Source of the DNA: Veillonella tobetsuensis
GTDB taxonomy: Bacteria > Bacillota > Negativicutes > Veillonellales > Veillonellaceae
DNA length: 64,000 bases
Direction: 5' to 3'
Assembly (NCBI RefSeq): GCF_001078375.1
Contig: NZ_BBXI01000002.1
Span: forward strand, 1-64,000
Part shown: piece by piece, positions 60,375 through 64,000 of the stretch
How positions within the stretch are numbered: position 1 is the first letter of the stretch
Layout: every line of letters begins with the position of its first letter
Made by a program: the position numbers and the translations under genes
The notes under the pieces: model-generated
Told to the model about the DNA's origin: nothing
What the model saw: only the letters and a program-made list of their open reading frames with translations
Databases searched by the model: none

Positions 60375-63209
60375 ATGGATTACGGTAAGACGTTACATTT
60401 GCCTGAAACAGAATTCCCAATGCGCGGCAATTTGCCTAAGCGCGAACCAGAAATCTTAAAATTCTGGGAAGACAACAAAATTTACGAAAAACGTTTGGAA
60501 TTGCGAAAAGACGCAAAACCTTTCATCTTGCATGATGGCCCTCCATACGCAAATGGTAAATTGCACATCGGTCATGCCCTCAACAAAACGTTGAAGGACA
60601 TCATCATGAAATACAAAACAATGACTGGTCACTATACTCGCTACATCCCTGGTTGGGATACGCACGGTTTGCCAATCGAGCATGCGGTTATTAAAAATAC
60701 TGGTCTTAACCGTCATGAAATGGCGCCTCTTGATTTGCGCAATAAATGTAAGGAATATGCATTAGAATGCGTAGAAACTCAAAAACAAGACTTCATTCGC
60801 TTTGGTGTACTAGGCGAATGGGAACGCCCTTATTTGACATTGCGCCCTGAGTTCGAAGTAAAACAACTTGGTATCTTCGGCGAAATGGCAAAACGCGGTC
60901 ATATCTATAAAGGTCTTAAAACTGTATACTGGTGTACTCACTGCGAAACTGCATTGGCAGAGGCAGAAATCGAATACGCTGAGAAAAAATCTTTCTCCAT
61001 CTACGTAAAATTCCCTTACGTATCCGAGAAAAAGGTAACATTGCCAGCTGGCGTAGATCCAAAACAAGCATTTGCTGTTATCTGGACAACTACTCCTTGG
61101 ACAATGCCTGCCAACGTAGCAATCTCCGTTAACCCTGAGCTTGAATATGGCTGGGTAAAAGTAGGCGAAGAATACTACTTGATGGCGACTGAACTTGTTG
61201 AAGCAGCTATGAAAGATATCGGCATTGAAGAATACGAAATTATAAATCGCTTCTCTGGTGCAGACTTAGAATTGGCAGATTTTAAACATCCATTCGTAGA
61301 ACGTAAATCTACTGTATTATGTGGCGATCACGTAACTCTTGATGCTGGTACTGGTTGCGTTCATACAGCGCCTGCACACGGTGAAGACGACTTTAACATC
61401 GTTCAACGTTACAATAAAGAAGGTAAAGCTGAGCTTCCTATCGTATCCCTTGTTAACGAAACTGGTAACTACACTAAACAAGTAGACGACAATCGTTATG
61501 GCGATACTGAGTTCCCATTGGCTGGCGTAGAAATTCACGATGCAGAGGTGCCTGTTATCAAAATCTTGGCGCACAACAATGCATTGCTTAGTAAATCTAG
61601 CTTGCGCCACCAATACGCGCACTGCTGGCGTTGTAAAAACCCTGTTATCTACCGTGCTACAGAACAATGGTTCTCCTCTGTAGATGGATATCGTCAACAA
61701 GCACTTGATGCAATCGACAATCAAGTACAATGGATTCCTAAATGGGGCCATGACCGCATCTTTAACATGGTTCGCGACCGCGGTGACTGGGTAATTTCTC
61801 GTCAACGTATTTGGGGCGTGCCAATTCCTATTTACTATTGTGAAAGCTGTGGCGAGCACATCATCAATGACGACACTATGTCTGCATTACTTGAAAAAGT
61901 AGCTGTAGAAGGTTCCGACGCATGGTGGGCACACAGTGCTAAAGAATTGTTACCAGAAGGCTTCAAATGTCCTCATTGCGGTCATGATGAGTTCAAAAAA
62001 GAAACTGACATCATGGACGTATGGTTTGACTCTGGTTCCTCTTGGGCTGGCGTACTTGAAGTTAACGATCTTGAAGTACCATGTGCTATGTACCTTGAAG
62101 GTTCCGACCAACATCGCGGTTGGTTCAACTCTTCCTTGTTAACTGCAGTGGCAACAACAGGTAAAGCACCTTACAACTCCGTATTGACTCACGGCTTCGT
62201 TGTGGACGGTGAAGGTCGCAAAATGTCTAAATCTGTAGGTAATACAGTAGCACCTAGCGACATCATCGACGTATACGGCGCTGACGTTATGCGTTTGTGG
62301 GTATCCTCTGCGGATTACCAAGCAGACGTACGTTTGTCTAAAGACATCGTAAAACAATTATCCGAAGTATACCGTAAGATCCGTAATACATTCCGGTTCT
62401 TGCTTGGTAACTTGGATGACTTTAATCCAAATACTGATAAAGTGGCTTATGCAGATATGTCTGAATTCGATAAATGGGCATTGTTGCGCTTAGAAGAAGT
62501 ACGTCAAAAAGTTTCTGATGCATACGAAAACTATGAATTCCACATGTTGTACCATGCAATTCATAACTTCTGTACAGTAGACTTGAGCTCCATCTACCTT
62601 GATGTAATGAAAGATACTATGTACGCTGAAAGCAAAAATAACGTAGCTCGTCGTTCTGCTCAAACAGCGATGTATGAAATCTTAAAAACATTAGTAGCAA
62701 TGGTATCTCCAGTACTTTCTTTCACAGCAGAAGAAGTTTGGAAATACATGCCTAAAGAAGACGGCATGCCTGAATCCGTTATGCTTCAAGATTGGCCACA
62801 AGGTCATCCTGAACACTTCGACCAAGAATTGGCTGATAAATGGAACCAATTGTTAGACTTGCGTACATCTGTACAAAAAGCATTGGAACTTGCTCGTCAA
62901 GACAAAACAATCGGTCACCCACTAGATGCATCTGTTACAGTATACGCTGAAGGCGCTGCATTCGACGCATTGAACGCCCTTGGTGAAGAAGGCTTGGCTA
63001 AACTCGTTATCGTATCTGAAGCTCACATCGTAAACGGCGCTGCTCCAGCAGAGGCTGTTAAAGACGAAGAAACAGGCGTGGCTACAGTAGTTGCTGCATC
63101 TGAACTTGAAAAATGTGAACGCTGCTGGATCCATCGCGATACAGTAGGTCAAGATAGCGAACACCCTACACTTTGCCACCGTTGTGCAGAGGTAGTAAAA
63201 GCACTATAA
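60375..63209 (+). CDS. ileS: isoleucyl-tRNA synthetase
   Basis: The enzyme has 944 residues. The class I signature HIGH is at residues 64-67 (PPYANGKLHIGHALNK) and KMSKS at 616-620. WTTTPWTMPANVAI and TGCVHTAPAHGEDDF belong to the editing domain. The C-terminus has the zinc cysteines CERCWIH and CHRCAEVV. AAAGGAG precedes the start. The ending with a zinc motif is the bacterial type 1 form. Confidence 0.97.
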   Translation: MDYGKTLHLPETEFPMRGNLPKREPEILKFWEDNKIYEKRLELRKDAKPFILHDGPPYANGKLHIGHALNKTLKDIIMKYKTMTGHYTRYIPGWDTHGLPIEHAVIKNTGLNRHEMAPLDLRNKCKEYALECVETQKQDFIRFGVLGEWERPYLTLRPEFEVKQLGIFGEMAKRGHIYKGLKTVYWCTHCETALAEAEIEYAEKKSFSIYVKFPYVSEKKVTLPAGVDPKQAFAVIWTTTPWTMPANVAISVNPELEYGWVKVGEEYYLMATELVEAAMKDIGIEEYEIINRFSGADLELADFKHPFVERKSTVLCGDHVTLDAGTGCVHTAPAHGEDDFNIVQRYNKEGKAELPIVSLVNETGNYTKQVDDNRYGDTEFPLAGVEIHDAEVPVIKILAHNNALLSKSSLRHQYAHCWRCKNPVIYRATEQWFSSVDGYRQQALDAIDNQVQWIPKWGHDRIFNMVRDRGDWVISRQRIWGVPIPIYYCESCGEHIINDDTMSALLEKVAVEGSDAWWAHSAKELLPEGFKCPHCGHDEFKKETDIMDVWFDSGSSWAGVLEVNDLEVPCAMYLEGSDQHRGWFNSSLLTAVATTGKAPYNSVLTHGFVVDGEGRKMSKSVGNTVAPSDIIDVYGADVMRLWVSSADYQADVRLSKDIVKQLSEVYRKIRNTFRFLLGNLDDFNPNTDKVAYADMSEFDKWALLRLEEVRQKVSDAYENYEFHMLYHAIHNFCTVDLSSIYLDVMKDTMYAESKNNVARRSAQTAMYEILKTLVAMVSPVLSFTAEEVWKYMPKEDGMPESVMLQDWPQGHPEHFDQELADKWNQLLDLRTSVQKALELARQDKTIGHPLDASVTVYAEGAAFDALNALGEEGLAKLVIVSEAHIVNGAAPAEAVKDEETGVATVVAASELEKCERCWIHRDTVGQDSEHPTLCHRCAEVVKAL

Positions 63210-63236
63210 TTCCACAATCGATTTAAATACAGTTGT

Positions 63237-63325
63237 CAGAATATCCCCTTCAGAAGGCTCCATCGGCCGGGTCTGTTCCTTCGGAACAGGGCCAAAAGTC
63301 GCCTTCTAAAGGGGATATTTTTCTG
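63237..63325 (+). repeat. hairpin-nested repeat, copy 6, acting as ileS terminator
   Basis: Arms AATATCCCCTTCAGAAGGC (63240-63258) and GCCTTCTAAAGGGGATATT (63301-63319) pair at 18 of 19 positions and are followed by a T-run. The core (63258-63301) matches copy 1 closely: CTCCATCGGCCGGGTCTGTTCC to GGGCCAAAAGTCG with the same CTGTTCC-TTC-GGAACAG hairpin. The right half is partly duplicated at 63371-63396 (AGTCGCTTCTCGAAGGGGATATTTTT). Confidence 0.8.
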
Positions 63326-63498
63326 TATTTCAGTCAATCTGTGGGATTATAGCACTAGGAAAGGAGAGACAGTCGCTTCTCGAAGGGGATATTTTTATTG
63401 GCGTTTAAACTGTATTCGCTATCAGAGTGCTTTTCTGGTGTTTTTGTTATGTGATACAATGATGGAAATATTGGCTGCTAGTAAAGGGAGGGAATATC

Positions 63499-64000
63499 AT
63501 GCAATTTCTGTTAATGCATAGGGATGTACCTGTCTTACAGTTTGCTATTTTCGATGATAGAAATTGGGCTCGTATTATTGATGTATTGAATGCGGCTCAT
63601 GTACCTGTTAATATGCTTGTGCAACCTCATAACAGGGAGCATGCTTTAAATGAATTTATTGACCATCGATTTATTCCGCAAAGTCGTTCTAATTATGATG
63701 TTATTAAGGCGTTGTATAAGGCAAACGATGCATTTGAATTGTCTTTGCGATCGTATATGGTGAGTATTTCTGACCATTATTGGGTGAAACCTTGCGATAG
63801 TTCTGTGACTTGGTCTGACGTCAATTTTTATGATAATCCAATTCCCGATGATCAAGTGTTGATAGGGGCTATTGATACATTACATCAATATGATCCGTGG
63901 CGTCGGACGCCGAATACATCGAATAATGGGACATTGCGTCAGATTTGGTTGCACCGCGGAGATGAGATTTTGCTTTCAAAAGCAGGCGAATTGACCTTTA
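63499..64000 (+). CDS. HipA-like protein, 5' part only
   Basis: The frame opens at an ATG 6 bases after GGGAGGGAA and runs off the right edge. The 167 visible residues begin MQFLLMHRDVPVLQFAIFDD and include LSLRSYMVSISDHYWVKP and TWSDVNFYDNPIP, the characteristic segment of a Firmicutes group of HipA-like kinase-fold proteins. The kinase catalytic part would lie beyond the window. No HipB-like regulator precedes it, unlike in classical hipBA. The family call is from memory of the (S)DxYW(I/V)KP-TWxDVNF(Y/F)DN motif. Confidence 0.75.
   Translation, partial: MQFLLMHRDVPVLQFAIFDDRNWARIIDVLNAAHVPVNMLVQPHNREHALNEFIDHRFIPQSRSNYDVIKALYKANDAFELSLRSYMVSISDHYWVKPCDSSVTWSDVNFYDNPIPDDQVLIGAIDTLHQYDPWRRTPNTSNNGTLRQIWLHRGDEILLSKAGELTF

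Noticed and set aside
61317-61859. 180-codon open frame on the minus strand inside ileS
   Set aside because: ileS is unmistakable across this region, and the antisense frame lacks any start signal.

Overview
The window most likely comes from a Negativicutes genome close to Veillonella, a Firmicute with an outer membrane. The inference rests on a combination: ExbB/ExbD/TonB with four TonB-dependent outer-membrane receptors, which need an outer membrane, alongside two T-box tRNA-sensing leaders (before leuA and ileS), strong AGGAGG ribosome sites and low-to-medium GC, which are Firmicutes traits. No database search was run. No CRISPR array, insertion sequence, phage gene or tRNA gene was recognised.

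Layout. 82-199 is a 5S rRNA, the end of an rRNA operon, followed by a palindrome- and repeat-rich gap. 865-3398 holds a pirin, a CGGC-domain protein and an exported M48 metalloprotease. 3505-29901 is one large same-strand uptake locus: two membrane-anchored binding proteins, exbB-exbD-tonB, four TonB receptors, three binding lipoproteins, two FecCD-type permease/ATPase pairs, and a three-gene chelatase (ChlI-like, ChlD-like, CobN-like). 30049-31911 holds a PLP aminotransferase and an opposing ArsR-like regulator. 32344-35942 is fixC-fixX-fixA-fixB. An SDR, two related exported proteins and a five-gene Nik/Dpp-type ABC transporter follow to 43486. 43600-46720 is an accessory stretch of small genes with an orphan RelB/DinJ antitoxin and two candidate type I toxin-antitoxin modules. 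46834-52028 is the leucine operon leuA-leuC-leuD-leuB behind a T-box. 52173-59956 carries an SMR pump, an ECF S-component-like protein, a flavodiiron protein, a set of lipoproteins, an ATPase/STAS-type regulator with a divergent candidate small RNA, and a DUF3829-like lipoprotein. 60006-63209 is a T-box-controlled ileS. The right edge cuts a HipA-like gene.

How the genes may work together. The uptake locus can be read as one route: receptors energised by TonB-ExbBD cross the outer membrane, binding proteins and two ABC importers cross the inner membrane, and the CobN-ChlI-ChlD complex then acts on the imported tetrapyrrole, either inserting a metal or removing one. Because the chelatase sits among uptake genes and not among cobalamin synthesis genes, removal of metal from an imported haem-like or corrinoid ligand is an attractive hypothesis. 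Short G-tract inverted repeats resembling CsoR/RcnR-family operators lie before exbB, before two of the receptors and before the Nik-type transporter, so the two import systems may share a metal-responsive regulator.

Two features do not fit ordinary annotation. The first is a family of hairpin-nested repeats: a core bounded by CTCCA and AAGTCG sits inside arms that are self-complementary but differ at every site. The second is a tandem pair of convergent small-RNA/small-peptide modules at 45425-46110, whose plus-strand RNA repeats the translation-start region of the opposing peptide mRNA, as in Fst/par-type systems.
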